64,000 bases of DNA from Gemmatimonadota bacterium (GCA_022826565.1 JAJDUP010000033.1:62001-126000); one strand, 5' to 3'; positions 33,578 to 43,582 are shown, counted from the first letter of the stretch. Translations and numbers: made by a program. Notes: generated by a model not told the origin, from the letters alone.

Positions 33578-36244
33578 TCAAGTCACGGGCCGCTCCTCGA
33601 CGGCCAGATGCACTTCCAGCCACGCCGCCCAGCGCGCCCAGAGGTCCAGCAGCGTCTCGCGGGTCGCCGGGCCGTGATCCTCGAACGGGTACAGGTACAT
33701 CGCCGCGTCCTTGCCCAGCCCGTTCAGGGCGTGGAAGAGGCGCGGTGAGTGGTCGGGGGCGGTGCCGACGTTCTGGTCGTGCATGCCGTGGTACAGGAGG
33801 ACCGCGCCGGTCAGGTTGTTCGCGTACACGAAGGGCGACATCCCCAGGTAGACCTCGCGCGCATCCCAGAAATGGCGCCGCTCCCGCTGGAAGCCGAGCG
33901 GGGTGAAGGTGCGGTTGTAGTTCCCGTCGCCGGCGATGCCCGCCTTGAAGAACGGGGTGTGCACCATGGCGTTCAGGGTGCCGAAGGCGCCGTACGAATG
34001 GCCCCCCAGGCCGAGCCGGCGCCGGTCGATGATCCCCCGCGCGTCGAGCTCGTCGATCACCGCAGCGAGGTTGTTGCGCAGGTCGTGCTGGTAGTTGTTG
34101 TTGATCCGTCCCGCCTCGCCCACGATCGGTGCGTCGGGCTCGACCACCACGTAACCGAGCCGGATCAGGTACTCGATCGAGCGGGTGCCGAAGTTGGGGA
34201 AGGCGTTCTTGTCGAAGGTGCGGGCGCCCTCGTCATACGACTCCTGGTCCTCGTATTCGCGCGGGTAGAACCAGAACATGGCGGGCCGGCGCTCGCCTTC
34301 CTGGTAGTCCGGCGGCAGCGTGACATTCACCAGGAACTGGAAGCCGTCGGGCCGCTCCACGGTGAAGCGCTGCCGGGGCGCGTTGGTCAGGTCGGGGGTG
34401 TAGTCGATGTTGTCGGTGAGCCGGGTGCGCGAATCGCCGTCGACGAGGTAGGACTGGGCGATTTCGGTGGGCGACTGGCGCTGTACGATGAAGCGCCCCG
34501 CCGCCGCGTCCAGCACCGTCGAAAGGCGCTCGGACTGGCCGTCGTTGGAGCTCTCGTAGACGCGCTCGGTGTCGCCGGTGCGGAGGTCGACGCGGTCCAT
34601 GAACGAGATGGGCGACTCGGCCAGCGGATCCTCGCTGTAGGTCGTACCCGTCAGGTATACGGATTCGGCGCCCTCGCCGCCGGTCACCTCGACGAAGTGT
34701 CCCCCGCCGCCACCGCCGAAGCCGCCGCCGAAGCGGAACGTGCCTCCTCCGGCGGCCCGCCCGCTGGTCATGAGCAGCGATCCGGGGTTGTCGTAGAAGT
34801 CGTCCGTGTCCCTCTCGGTGATCTCGTAGCGCGTCTCCGCATCGTCGAGACGGACGGCGTAGTTGCTGACCGTCCCACGGCGGCCGCCTCCTCCGAACGC
34901 CGCCGGGCCTCCACCGCCACCGCCCTGCGTCACGAAGAGCCATCCGTAGTCCTCCGAATAGCGGTGATTGGACATCCTCTGCCGGCTCTCGTAGAGAACG
35001 GTCTCGTCCTCCTCCCCGAAGGGCGGCGCCCAGAGCATCACCCGGTCCATGCGCCGCGCGTCCTCCTCGTCCTCCTCCGCCTCTTCCTCCTCGGCCCCCT
35101 CTTCCTCCTCCGGCGCCGGCTCCATGCGCAGATACGTCAGCCCCGCTCCGTCCTCGCGCCACGCGATCTGACGCCGCTCGGACTCCTCCTCGTCGCCGGC
35201 CACCCCGGGAGCGGACGGCGCGCCGCGGATCCCCGTGTTCAGCTCGGTCTCCTCGATCTCGGCGAGGACGTTGCCGTCGCGGTCCCAGATCTCCTCGACG
35301 CGCCCGAAGCTCGTGACGGGCACGATGTAGCTGAACGGGTGCTGCATGGTCGTCACGCGGGCGTGCAGCCCGTCGGGGGAGAAGTCGAAGCTGCGGATCA
35401 TCGCCGGGGCGCCGATGTTCGTGACGCGGCGGTTGTCCACCGCGATCGTCGCCAGCTGGCCGGTGACGTGCCACTCGAGGAGCGATTCGTCGTAAGGCGT
35501 CGCCATCAGGCTCGCGTAGGTGCGCAGGACGTTGTTGCCGTCCTCCGTGCGCTTCACCTGAGGGCCTGCCGGGATCGCCGGCGGCATCGGGCGCGAGGGA
35601 CGGTCGTCGGGGATCAGCACGGTGGCGATCTCGTCGCCGCCCGCCGTCCACTCGAAGCTCATGACCATCGTCGCGAGAACCGCATCGCGGGTGACCTGAC
35701 GCGAATCGCCGCTCGCGGGGTCGGCCACATGGATGTGCGTGGCGTCGTCGGTGTGCACATAGAAGGCGAGCTGCGAACCGTCCGGCGACCACTGCGCCGC
35801 AGAGACGCGCGCGCCCCGCGGGACCTCGATGTCGGTGACGGAACCGTCCGCCGCCGAGATCACCTGCAGGCCGGCCATGCTGCGGATCGACAGGCTGCGG
35901 TGCCGGTTGGCCTGCGGCTCCAGGAACTGCCCGCCGAGCTCGTCGAAGGGACGCGAGAAGCGGTCCATCGTGACCGGCCCGTCGCTCACGTTGTGGAGGA
36001 ACCACATGCCGTTCGGGCTGGGATTGTTCAGGCTGACGTTCAGGTAGCGCGGCGCCAGGACCGCTTCCGCGATCTCGGTCGGGGGCTCCACCCATCCGGT
36101 GGCGTCCAGGGTGGCCTGGGCCCCCGACGACGCGGCCTGGGCGTTTGCGTCCTGGGCGTGCAGGGTGCCCCCCGTGAGGACAAGGGCGAAAAGGGAGGCA
36201 GAAGCGAGAAGGAAAGCTGTCGGGCGAGTGCGATTGCGGTTCAT
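33578..36244 (-). CDS. Exported S9-family prolyl oligopeptidase-like peptidase with acidic insert
   Basis: Serine peptidase, 888 residues, starting at ATG 36244 (GGAG 9 bases upstream). A signal peptide (TAFLLASASLFALVLTGGTLHAQ) precedes the propeller domain (e.g. AAQWSPDGSQLAFYVHTDD). The hydrolase triad is in GLGGHSYGAFGTLNA (Ser), LLYHGMHDQNVGTAP (Asp), and PFEDHGPATRETLL (His). Two odd features lie in the propeller: an insert of almost only Glu/Asp near residues 390-420 (EEEEGAEEEEAEEDEEDARR) and a Gly-rich stretch nearby (GGGGGGPAAFGGGG and similar). Relatives of this Gly-rich, acidic type are common in Gemmatimonadota-like genomes, and substrates are unknown. Confidence 0.9.
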   Translation of the reverse strand: MNRNRTRPTAFLLASASLFALVLTGGTLHAQDANAQAASSGAQATLDATGWVEPPTEIAEAVLAPRYLNVSLNNPSPNGMWFLHNVSDGPVTMDRFSRPFDELGGQFLEPQANRHRSLSIRSMAGLQVISAADGSVTDIEVPRGARVSAAQWSPDGSQLAFYVHTDDATHIHVADPASGDSRQVTRDAVLATMVMSFEWTAGGDEIATVLIPDDRPSRPMPPAIPAGPQVKRTEDGNNVLRTYASLMATPYDESLLEWHVTGQLATIAVDNRRVTNIGAPAMIRSFDFSPDGLHARVTTMQHPFSYIVPVTSFGRVEEIWDRDGNVLAEIEETELNTGIRGAPSAPGVAGDEEESERRQIAWREDGAGLTYLRMEPAPEEEEGAEEEEAEEDEEDARRMDRVMLWAPPFGEEDETVLYESRQRMSNHRYSEDYGWLFVTQGGGGGGPAAFGGGGRRGTVSNYAVRLDDAETRYEITERDTDDFYDNPGSLLMTSGRAAGGGTFRFGGGFGGGGGGHFVEVTGGEGAESVYLTGTTYSEDPLAESPISFMDRVDLRTGDTERVYESSNDGQSERLSTVLDAAAGRFIVQRQSPTEIAQSYLVDGDSRTRLTDNIDYTPDLTNAPRQRFTVERPDGFQFLVNVTLPPDYQEGERRPAMFWFYPREYEDQESYDEGARTFDKNAFPNFGTRSIEYLIRLGYVVVEPDAPIVGEAGRINNNYQHDLRNNLAAVIDELDARGIIDRRRLGLGGHSYGAFGTLNAMVHTPFFKAGIAGDGNYNRTFTPLGFQRERRHFWDAREVYLGMSPFVYANNLTGAVLLYHGMHDQNVGTAPDHSPRLFHALNGLGKDAAMYLYPFEDHGPATRETLLDLWARWAAWLEVHLAVEERPVT

Positions 36245-36343
36245 GCGTGCTGACTCCATCCGGGTTGCGACGGTCGCTTGCGAGGGTAGTGTAAGGTGGG
36301 ACGGCAAGCCCGAACCCGCCACACCCGAGCCCGGAGGCGTCTC

Positions 36344-39300
36344 GTGTCTCGAAGGACGATCCACACCGCCCTCTCCCTCCCCCTCTTTCCCGCGCTCCTG
36401 GCGTCCGCAAGCGCCGCGCCGGACCGGGCTGCCGCCCAGGAGTGGGACATCACCGAGCCACGCGGCGAGACCCGCGAGATCTCGTTCACCACCACCGAAG
36501 GCACCTGGATGTCGGTGGACATCTCGCCCGACGAGCGCTGGGTCCTCTTCGACCTTCTCGGCCACATCTACCGGATGCCCGCGGGCGGCGGCGAGGCGGA
36601 GAATCTGACGGCAGGGAGCGGGCTCGCCCTCAACATCCACCCGGTCTTCTCGCCCGACGGCTCCGAGGTCGCCTTCATCTCCGATCGTCAGGGCCAGAAC
36701 AACCTCTGGATCATGGCTGCCGACGGCTCCGATCCGCGCCCGGTGTTCACCGACATGGACATCCGCGCCATGGAGCCCGTGTGGACCCCCGACGGCGAGT
36801 ACATCGTCGTCCGGCAGACCAGCATGAGCGGCGGCGGGCTCTTCGAATACGGGCTCTTCATGTACCACCGCGACGGCGGTACCGGCGTCGAACTCGTCCC
36901 CTACACCATCGAGATGCCGGGTTGGCCGTCCATTTCGCCCGACGGGCGCTACCTCTATTTCCAGCAGTTCGTGGGCACGCCGCTGCCGTACGGAGGTCAG
37001 GACTCCTCGAAGGGCGACTTTCAGCTGCGGCGACTCGCACTCGCCAGCGGAACGATCACGCCAATCACGCAGGGGCGGTCGCAGCAGCAGGGGAGGCTCA
37101 CCAGCGGCGGCGCCTTCGCCCCGGAGGTGTCACCGGATGGCCGTTTCCTCGCCTTCGGACGCCGGATCCCCGACGGACTGCTCGAGTACCGCGGCCACGT
37201 CTTCGGACCACGCACCGGCCTCTGGCTGCGCGACCTGGAGAGCGGCGCCGAGCGGCTCATCATGGACCCGGTCGAGTGGGACATGACGCAGGAAATCACC
37301 CGCGCCGCGCCGGTTCTGCCCCGCTTCACCTGGTCCCCGGACGGCACCCGGATCTACCTGTCGCAGGGTGGCGGTATCCGCGTGCTCGATGTGGGGGGTG
37401 GAGGAGTGTCTACCATCCCCTTCCGGGTCGATGTGCGCCGTACCATCTCCCAGATGGCCTACGGTGAGCGTGCGATACCCGACGAATCCTTCGAGGCGCG
37501 TTTTCCGCGCTGGCCCACCGCCTCGCCCGACGGCGACCGGATCGCCTTTGAGGCGGTTGGCAGGATCTGGGTGCAGGACGCCTCGGGGGGCGAGCCTCGG
37601 CGGCTGACGCCTGACGGTGTCGCGCCCGGCTTCGAGTACGCCCCGGCGTGGTCGCCCGACGGATCGGCCATCGCATTCGTGACCTTCGACTGGGCCGAAG
37701 GCGGGCATATCTGGCGCATCTCCGCGGACGGCTCGGAAAGCGCGCAACAGATTTCGTTGCGCGCCGGCGAGTACAATAACCCGGTTTGGCGGGCTGACGG
37801 GCAGGAGCTCGTTGCGAGCGCCGGTTCCGGGGCCACGGAACGCGGGCGCGCGCTGGTCCACAACGCCTGGCACGACCTGGTGCGCTTCCCGGCCGCCGGT
37901 GGCGAGGGGACGACGGTGGTTCGGAGCGCCGGCTCTTCCCCCCCGCTGGCCAGCTACGGCCCGGGCGGGCGCATCTACTACATGGCGCAGGGCACCCTTG
38001 TGTCGGTGTCCCCGGAAGGGACCGACCGGCGCGAGCACGCGGTTCTGCCGCCCGCTTGGGAGGCGGCGGTGTCTGCCGACGGCGCCCGGGTCGCCTTCGT
38101 TGCGGTGGGCGACGTTTTCGTGGCACCGCTCCCGCCCGCCCGCTCGCAGGGCGACGTGCCGGTCATTTCACGCCAGGGCGGCAGCCTCCCCGTCACCCGC
38201 ATCACGACCGACGGCGGCCTCTTCCCCCGCTGGCGCAGCGCTTCCGTCCTCGACTTCGGCGGCGGCGCCCGCCACGGCACCCACGACCTGAGCAGCGGCG
38301 AGACCACCCTCACCCCGCTGCGCCTCACCCTGTCGCGCAATCTGCCCGAGGGCTCGGTGGCGATCACCGGCGCGCGCATCGTAACCCTGGACGACGCCGG
38401 CGTGATCGAGCGCGGCACCGTCCTCACCCGCGGCGGCCGCATCGCCTGCGTCGGCGATTGCGACACCTCCGGTGCCGACCGCGTGATCGACGCCGCCGGC
38501 AAGACCGTCATCCCGGGGTGGATCGACGCGCACGGCCACCACAACCGCGAATCGGCCGGCATGGTCCCCGAACGCGGCTTCGAGCACGCCGCCTATCTCG
38601 CGTACGGAGTCACCACCACCCGCGACCCCGCCGCTTCGTCGGTCAACACCTGGGCCGCCAAGGACCTCGTGCAGGCAGGACGCATGCTCGGCCCCCGCAT
38701 CTACGCGACCGGCGAGACCCTCACCGCCGGCGACTCCCCCTTCAAGGCCGACGTGGCTACCCGCGAGGAAGCCGACAACCAGGCCGCGCGGCTGCAGCGC
38801 TGGGGCGCCGAGACCCTCAAGCAATACCTGCAGCCGAACCGGCGCAGGGCTCAGTGGCTGGTCGACGCGGCTCGCGAACGTGGCATGGTGGTGACCTCCG
38901 AGGGCGGGAACTTCGACATCTCCCACAACATCGGGCTCGTCATGGACGGCCACGCGGGCTTCGAGCACGCCCTCGTCCAGTTCCCGATCTACTCCGACGT
39001 CTCCCGCTTCCTCGGCCAGGCCGGATTCTACTACTCACCTACTGTAATTGTCGGGGGCTCGGCGCCCTGGAGCGAGGAGTACTTCTTCCAGCGCGAGGAC
39101 ACCTGGCTCGACGAGAAGGTCCGCCAGTGGCTCCCCTGGCGCCAGTTGCTCCCGCACGCCCGGAGGCGGGTGATGCGCCCCGAGACCGACTACGGCTTCG
39201 CCATCGTCGCCGAGGGGATGGCCGATGTGATCGCCGCGGGCGGATACGGCGCGATCGGCTCGCACGGCCAGCAGCACGGGCCCGCGTCCCACTGGGAGAC

Positions 39301-39628
39301 GTGGATGTACGCGGCGGCGCTCGGTCCCCTCGGCGCGCTGGAGGTCGCCAGCATGCACGGCGCCCGTTTCCTCGGCCTGCAGGACGAACTGGGCAGCATC
39401 ACGCCCGGCAAGTGGGCCGACCTGATGGTGCTCGGCTCCAATCCACTGGACGACATCGAGAACACTCTCGACATCGACCTCGTCATGAAGGACAGCGTCC
39501 TCTACGATGCCACGACCCTCGACCAGCTGTGGCCCGAAGAGCGCCCCTTCGGCGACTACTACTGGGTGAACCCCGACATCATGAAAACGGACACCGTGTC
39601 GGTCGGACACTGGCGTCCCGGGAACTGA
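36344..39628 (+). CDS. Exported amidohydrolase fused to a TolB-like propeller
   Basis: 1094-residue exported protein. The GTG at 36344 has GGAGG 6 bases upstream, followed by a signal peptide (LSLPLFPALLASASAAP). Residues ~40-650 are TolB/PD40 propeller blades (HPVFSPDGSEVAFISDRQGQNN, PAWSPDGSAIAFVTFD). The last ~430 residues form an amidohydrolase-superfamily domain beginning ITGARIVTLDDAG and KTVIPGWIDAHGHHN (zinc ligands) and closing with LGSITPGKWADLMVLGSNPL. The family hydrolyses amide bonds in rings, dipeptides and similar compounds. It is divergent from the S9 gene across a 99-base gap and is followed 26 bases later by an alpha/beta hydrolase, so it may share its transcript. Confidence 0.92.
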   Translation: MSRRTIHTALSLPLFPALLASASAAPDRAAAQEWDITEPRGETREISFTTTEGTWMSVDISPDERWVLFDLLGHIYRMPAGGGEAENLTAGSGLALNIHPVFSPDGSEVAFISDRQGQNNLWIMAADGSDPRPVFTDMDIRAMEPVWTPDGEYIVVRQTSMSGGGLFEYGLFMYHRDGGTGVELVPYTIEMPGWPSISPDGRYLYFQQFVGTPLPYGGQDSSKGDFQLRRLALASGTITPITQGRSQQQGRLTSGGAFAPEVSPDGRFLAFGRRIPDGLLEYRGHVFGPRTGLWLRDLESGAERLIMDPVEWDMTQEITRAAPVLPRFTWSPDGTRIYLSQGGGIRVLDVGGGGVSTIPFRVDVRRTISQMAYGERAIPDESFEARFPRWPTASPDGDRIAFEAVGRIWVQDASGGEPRRLTPDGVAPGFEYAPAWSPDGSAIAFVTFDWAEGGHIWRISADGSESAQQISLRAGEYNNPVWRADGQELVASAGSGATERGRALVHNAWHDLVRFPAAGGEGTTVVRSAGSSPPLASYGPGGRIYYMAQGTLVSVSPEGTDRREHAVLPPAWEAAVSADGARVAFVAVGDVFVAPLPPARSQGDVPVISRQGGSLPVTRITTDGGLFPRWRSASVLDFGGGARHGTHDLSSGETTLTPLRLTLSRNLPEGSVAITGARIVTLDDAGVIERGTVLTRGGRIACVGDCDTSGADRVIDAAGKTVIPGWIDAHGHHNRESAGMVPERGFEHAAYLAYGVTTTRDPAASSVNTWAAKDLVQAGRMLGPRIYATGETLTAGDSPFKADVATREEADNQAARLQRWGAETLKQYLQPNRRRAQWLVDAARERGMVVTSEGGNFDISHNIGLVMDGHAGFEHALVQFPIYSDVSRFLGQAGFYYSPTVIVGGSAPWSEEYFFQREDTWLDEKVRQWLPWRQLLPHARRRVMRPETDYGFAIVAEGMADVIAAGGYGAIGSHGQQHGPASHWETWMYAAALGPLGALEVASMHGARFLGLQDELGSITPGKWADLMVLGSNPLDDIENTLDIDLVMKDSVLYDATTLDQLWPEERPFGDYYWVNPDIMKTDTVSVGHWRPGN

Positions 39629-39654
39629 ACCTGCAACCCCTGCTGGAGAGCCCC

Positions 39655-40776
39655 ATGCAGCTCCGCCTACCCCACCCTGTTCGCACCACCGCCCGCTCCC
39701 GCGCCGCGGAGTTCGCCCCGGTCCGCGCCTTCGCGAGCAACACACGCACGCACGCCGTCGCAAGCGCCGCGCCCGTCCTCGCCCTGGCCCTCGCCGCCAC
39801 GAGCGCCGCGGCCACCCTCGCCCAGCAGGAGCCCCCCTCCGAACCGCCCGCCGACTGGGAGGCCACCGCGATCGACTACTCGAACGTGCCCTACCCGTAT
39901 CCCGTCGAGTACCTGACCGTGCGGCTCATGGGCCAGGATCACCGCATGGCCTACATGGACGTGGCGCCCCAGGGCGAGCCGAACGGCCGCACGGCGGTCA
40001 TCTTCCACGGAATGAACTTCTTCGCGGGCGCCTACGGCCCGACGATCGACGCCCTGCGCGAGGCCGGCTTCCGCGTCATCGCGGTGGACCGCCTCGGCTT
40101 CGGCCGCTCGTCAAAGCCGCTCATCCACTACAACCTCCACATGCCCGCGCGCCACACGAAGGCGCTCCTCGATGAGCTGGGCCTCGACCGCGTCGCCATC
40201 GTCGGCCACTCGATGGGCGGCATGGTGGCGACCCGCTTCGCCTCGACCTACCCGGACGCGACCTCGCACGTCGTCATGGTCAACCAGATCGGCCTGAGCG
40301 ACACGCGGCCCGGCCGCGCCTGGGGCGATCCCGAAGACGCCTATCAAAGAGTCCTGAACGGCACCACCTACCGGTCCGTGCTGGCCGGCCACCGCCGCTA
40401 CTACCCGAACGGCTGGCGCGACGAATACCTCCCATGGGTGAAGGTCCAGTACGGCTGGACGCTGAGCGGCCACTGGCCCCGCATGGCCCGCGTCCGCTCC
40501 GCCCAGCAGCGCATCCTCTTCGAGGACCCGGTCGTGCACGAGTGGCAGTACATCGCGACCAAGGCCCTGGTTATCGGCGGCTCCGACGACCGCCTGGTGC
40601 GCGACTACCCGGCCGCCGCCCGCAACGTCGCCGAACGGCTCCGGAACGCCGAACTGGTCCTCTTCCCCGGCGTCGGCCATTCCCCCCATTTCGAGATCCC
40701 GGTCGAGTTTCACGCCGAGCTTGTCCGCTTCCTCGTCTCGGACCCGGACGAGCCGGCGGATCAGAGCTGGCGGTAG
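39655..40776 (+). CDS. Exported alpha/beta hydrolase
   Basis: 373-residue alpha/beta-fold hydrolase, probably an esterase or epoxide/haloalkane-type hydrolase. The oxyanion strand VIFHGMNFFAG, the nucleophile Ser in IVGHSMGGMVATRF, the Asp in LVIGGSDDRLV and the His in LFPGVGHSPHFEIP are all visible. The N-terminal ~55 residues include an Ala-rich signal segment (SAAPVLALALAATSAAATLAQ) after a long Arg-rich n-region; an internal start closer to it cannot be ruled out, but GGAGAG sits before the ATG at 39655. It follows the TolB-amidohydrolase gene by 26 bases and likely shares its mRNA. Confidence 0.87.
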   Translation: MQLRLPHPVRTTARSRAAEFAPVRAFASNTRTHAVASAAPVLALALAATSAAATLAQQEPPSEPPADWEATAIDYSNVPYPYPVEYLTVRLMGQDHRMAYMDVAPQGEPNGRTAVIFHGMNFFAGAYGPTIDALREAGFRVIAVDRLGFGRSSKPLIHYNLHMPARHTKALLDELGLDRVAIVGHSMGGMVATRFASTYPDATSHVVMVNQIGLSDTRPGRAWGDPEDAYQRVLNGTTYRSVLAGHRRYYPNGWRDEYLPWVKVQYGWTLSGHWPRMARVRSAQQRILFEDPVVHEWQYIATKALVIGGSDDRLVRDYPAAARNVAERLRNAELVLFPGVGHSPHFEIPVEFHAELVRFLVSDPDEPADQSWR

Positions 40777-40793
40777 GGGATCCCCCCAGCCGG

Positions 40794-41921
40794 TCAGTTG
40801 CCGAAGAGCGACCCCAGTCCCTCCGGGGACGTCCACATCGACCGGTTCGAGTGCCCCACCCCTGACACGATCGTCTCGACGTGGCGGTGCCCGCCATACA
40901 GTGCGTCCATGAACCGCACCAGCGTCTGGCCGCGTACGTAGCGGTTGACCCCCTGCAGGTTTGCCCCGCAACTCTGGTCCAGCGACGCGCTCAGCGTGTC
41001 CGCGTCGCCGACCAGGATCCGCACGTCCCTGCGCGCGAGGAGTGAGCGGATGGTATCGGCCTCCAGCGCCTCCGCGTAGCTGTTGCGATCTTCGAGCCCG
41101 TAGTGCCATTCGTTGTAATCGTCGCAGCCGACTCCCCCGGGGACGGTGAAGTTCCCGTCCAGGTTCTCGCGTTCCGGCCCCAGGTACAGATACGTGGACG
41201 GGTTGGCGACGACATACCTGAACGACACCCCGTCCCGCGCACTTTCCTCCACACGGCTCGTCGCGGCGTAGCGGTGCAGCACCTGCCCACCCGCCGAGTG
41301 GCCGGTCACGACGATCCCGCGCATCGCCGGGAATCGGCTCGGGTCGAGGAAGATCTGCACGATGCTGTCGAGCGCTGTGTACGAACTGACCCGCGGCGAA
41401 GGCCCCTCGGGGCGTGAGAGATTCCCCCGCTTCCACCCCGGACTCGACCAGTAGGGCTCGTCGGAACCTGGGCCGTCGTCAACGGTCTGGAAGTGGGGCG
41501 CGACCACGGCCGTCGTCGCGGCGACGCCCCCCTGGGTAACCGCCGAAATCCCGCTGAGGAAGTAGGTGTCCGGGTTCCGGTTGTTGCCGTGCACGACGAT
41601 CAGTCCCCGCGATGCGCTCTCATCACCGGTCGCCAGCTCGTGCGTGCTGAAGACGGGCAGGTAGACGCCGGATCCGATCAAAACCCGCTCGGCGCAGATC
41701 GCTCCGGCAAGGTTGCAGGGCACGGGCCGGGTGGGGGGGTCGGGCGGCGGGGGCTCCACCGTTTCGGTTACGGTCGTGCCGCCGCCGCAGGCGTAGAGCA
41801 CCGCAAGGCACAGCAGGGTGAGGGGGATGAGAGGGCGCAGGCTCCGGTGCGGCGAGCCTGTCCACCAGGACCGGTGCGCGTGTGGCCCCGTGGCGCCTGC
41901 CCGAGGCTCTGCCGCAGTCAT
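40794..41921 (-). CDS. Lipoprotein alpha/beta hydrolase
   Basis: 375-residue lipoprotein with a hydrolase fold. A long Pro/Arg leader precedes the lipobox (LLCLAVLYACGGG), after which a Pro/Thr-rich linker joins the catalytic domain. The domain carries LIVVHGNNRNPDTYF (oxyanion strand), the nucleophile Ser in IVVTGHSAGGQVLHRY, and a C-terminal His in VSGVGHSNRSMWTS. The ATG at 41921 overlaps the stop of the upstream serine-hydrolase gene by one base (TGATG), a tight coupling. The fold and anchored location suggest surface hydrolysis of ester or amide substrates; the acyl specificity is unknown. Confidence 0.85.
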   Translation of the reverse strand: MTAAEPRAGATGPHAHRSWWTGSPHRSLRPLIPLTLLCLAVLYACGGGTTVTETVEPPPPDPPTRPVPCNLAGAICAERVLIGSGVYLPVFSTHELATGDESASRGLIVVHGNNRNPDTYFLSGISAVTQGGVAATTAVVAPHFQTVDDGPGSDEPYWSSPGWKRGNLSRPEGPSPRVSSYTALDSIVQIFLDPSRFPAMRGIVVTGHSAGGQVLHRYAATSRVEESARDGVSFRYVVANPSTYLYLGPERENLDGNFTVPGGVGCDDYNEWHYGLEDRNSYAEALEADTIRSLLARRDVRILVGDADTLSASLDQSCGANLQGVNRYVRGQTLVRFMDALYGGHRHVETIVSGVGHSNRSMWTSPEGLGSLFGN

Positions 41922-43582
41922 CACGGCTTCCGGTATCTTCCCATGAACCCCATGTCCATCCATGAGACCCTGCCCTGTGGCCCCAGCGTGAACGTCACGA
42001 ACGAACTGCCGTACGCCTGGCCGTCGCCGCCATCGAAGTACAGCCGGAACACATCGTGGTGCCAGTGCTCCATCACGCCCGAGAAGCTGCCGGGCTGCCC
42101 GAAGTGCACCCTCAGGGCGCCGTCGCCGGCCGCTTCCACGTGCGCCGCGCCGCCGTATTCGTACTCGTAGGTGCCGGTGTAGTCTTCCAGTGACAGCGAT
42201 GGTGTCGTGCCCGGGATTCTGGCGGCGTCCTGGGCGGCCAGCGCGGCCTCGACCTGCGCCTCGATCTCGCGCGTGCGGGCCATGACCTCGCCGTGCCAGT
42301 CGCGATCGGGCGCCCCGATCAGGCGGGCGAAGACCCACGCGGCGATCTCCTGGTGCGGGTAGTACGGCGTCCACATGCTGCCGTTGGCGAGCACGGTCAC
42401 GCCCGCTTCCGCTTCCGGGAGCATTCCCACATAGGCTGGAAAGCCGAAGATGCCGCCGCTGTGCGACACGTACCGATGCCCCTCGAACGAGGTCAGGCTC
42501 CATCCCAGGCCGTAGGCGCCTCCCTCCTGGTCGTAGAAAGCGATCGATTCGTCCGTGCGGATCTGGGGCGCGTGCATCTCGGCCACCGTCGACTCCTTCA
42601 TCACGACTTCGCCGTCCAGACGGCCGCCGCCAAGGTGCATGCGGATCCAGTTCACGAGGTCCGCCACGCTCGACACCACGCTGCCCGCGGCCTGCATGCT
42701 GTCGTACGACTGCCACGACAGCACGCGGCGCGACCCGTCGCGCTCCACGCCGTGGGGCATGGCAACATTCAGGCCCGGGGCGTCGGCGATGCCCACGATC
42801 CCGGCCGGCGCGGTTCCCAGGAAGGCCGTGGCCACGAAGCGCTCGTCCCACACCTCCACGGGGCTCGCGGCGCTGCGGTGCATTCCCAGCGGGGCGAAGA
42901 TCCGCTCCCGCACCCATTCGCTCCAGGTCATCCCGGTAACGGCCTCGACCACGAGCCCCGCGACGCCGTACCCCTGGTTGCTGTACCGGTAACTCTGCCT
43001 GAGCGGGGCCTGGTTGTCGGGCAGGCGCAACCGCTCCGCGGCCTCACGCGCATCCATCACCGCGAGCACCGGGTAGGCGTCCCCCGGCATGCCCGATCGG
43101 TGGGACAGGAGGTCACGGATGGTCATGCTGTTCGTGATCCACGGATCCTTCACCCGGAACCACGGGAGGTGTTTGACGACCGGGTCATCCCATTGCAGCA
43201 GGCCGTCGTCGACCAGGACGCCGATCGCCCCGGCGGCGAATGACTTGGACACGGACCCGATCTGGAACAGCGTCTCGGTGTCGACGGGATCATCGCGGCC
43301 GACCTCCTTCACCCCGAAGCCGCGGGCGAAGATCACCTCGTCCCGGTACACCACCGCCACGGCCAGTCCGGGCAGATTCCAGTCCGGCATCGATTGCTCG
43401 ATGTACTCGGCGAGACCGGCGATCCGGTCCCGGCCCTCGGCGGCGTCCGTCGCGGCCTGAGCGGCAACCGCAACCTCCTGGCCGGACAGCGCGGTGACTC
43501 CGGCCCCTGCTCCCGGGATCGGTCCGACCGCGGCCGGAAGCGCGGCGATCGCGACTGCCCGGAGTGCCTCGCCGCCCCTCAT
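41921..43582 (-). CDS. Exported serine hydrolase (beta-lactamase/esterase family, DUF3471-like C-terminus)
   Basis: 553 residues, starting at ATG 43582. The penicillin-binding/esterase motifs are GSVSKSFAAG (SxxK nucleophile), YSNQGYG (YxN) and YVSHSGGIFG (the third motif, HSGG). The N-terminal ~40 residues include an Ala-rich signal-like segment. The C-terminal ~100 residues are a DUF3471-type beta domain (LEDYTGTYEYEYGGAAHVE). Such class C-like proteins are esterases, D-aminopeptidases or peptidoglycan-type enzymes rather than true beta-lactamases. The gene starts 4 bases after a related serine hydrolase, and is coupled to the next by the TGATG overlap; the three form one set. Confidence 0.9.
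   Translation of the reverse strand: MRGGEALRAVAIAALPAAVGPIPGAGAGVTALSGQEVAVAAQAATDAAEGRDRIAGLAEYIEQSMPDWNLPGLAVAVVYRDEVIFARGFGVKEVGRDDPVDTETLFQIGSVSKSFAAGAIGVLVDDGLLQWDDPVVKHLPWFRVKDPWITNSMTIRDLLSHRSGMPGDAYPVLAVMDAREAAERLRLPDNQAPLRQSYRYSNQGYGVAGLVVEAVTGMTWSEWVRERIFAPLGMHRSAASPVEVWDERFVATAFLGTAPAGIVGIADAPGLNVAMPHGVERDGSRRVLSWQSYDSMQAAGSVVSSVADLVNWIRMHLGGGRLDGEVVMKESTVAEMHAPQIRTDESIAFYDQEGGAYGLGWSLTSFEGHRYVSHSGGIFGFPAYVGMLPEAEAGVTVLANGSMWTPYYPHQEIAAWVFARLIGAPDRDWHGEVMARTREIEAQVEAALAAQDAARIPGTTPSLSLEDYTGTYEYEYGGAAHVEAAGDGALRVHFGQPGSFSGVMEHWHHDVFRLYFDGGDGQAYGSSFVTFTLGPQGRVSWMDMGFMGRYRKP

Noticed and set aside
33749..36253. Plus-strand open frame of ~830 codons over the S9 peptidase
   Set aside because: It mirrors the real gene on the other strand, which has a complete catalytic triad and signal peptide.
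38056..39654. Extension of the alpha/beta hydrolase upstream into the amidohydrolase
   Set aside because: The upstream frame is a shadow; the ATG at 39655 has GGAGAG in front and is followed by a signal segment.
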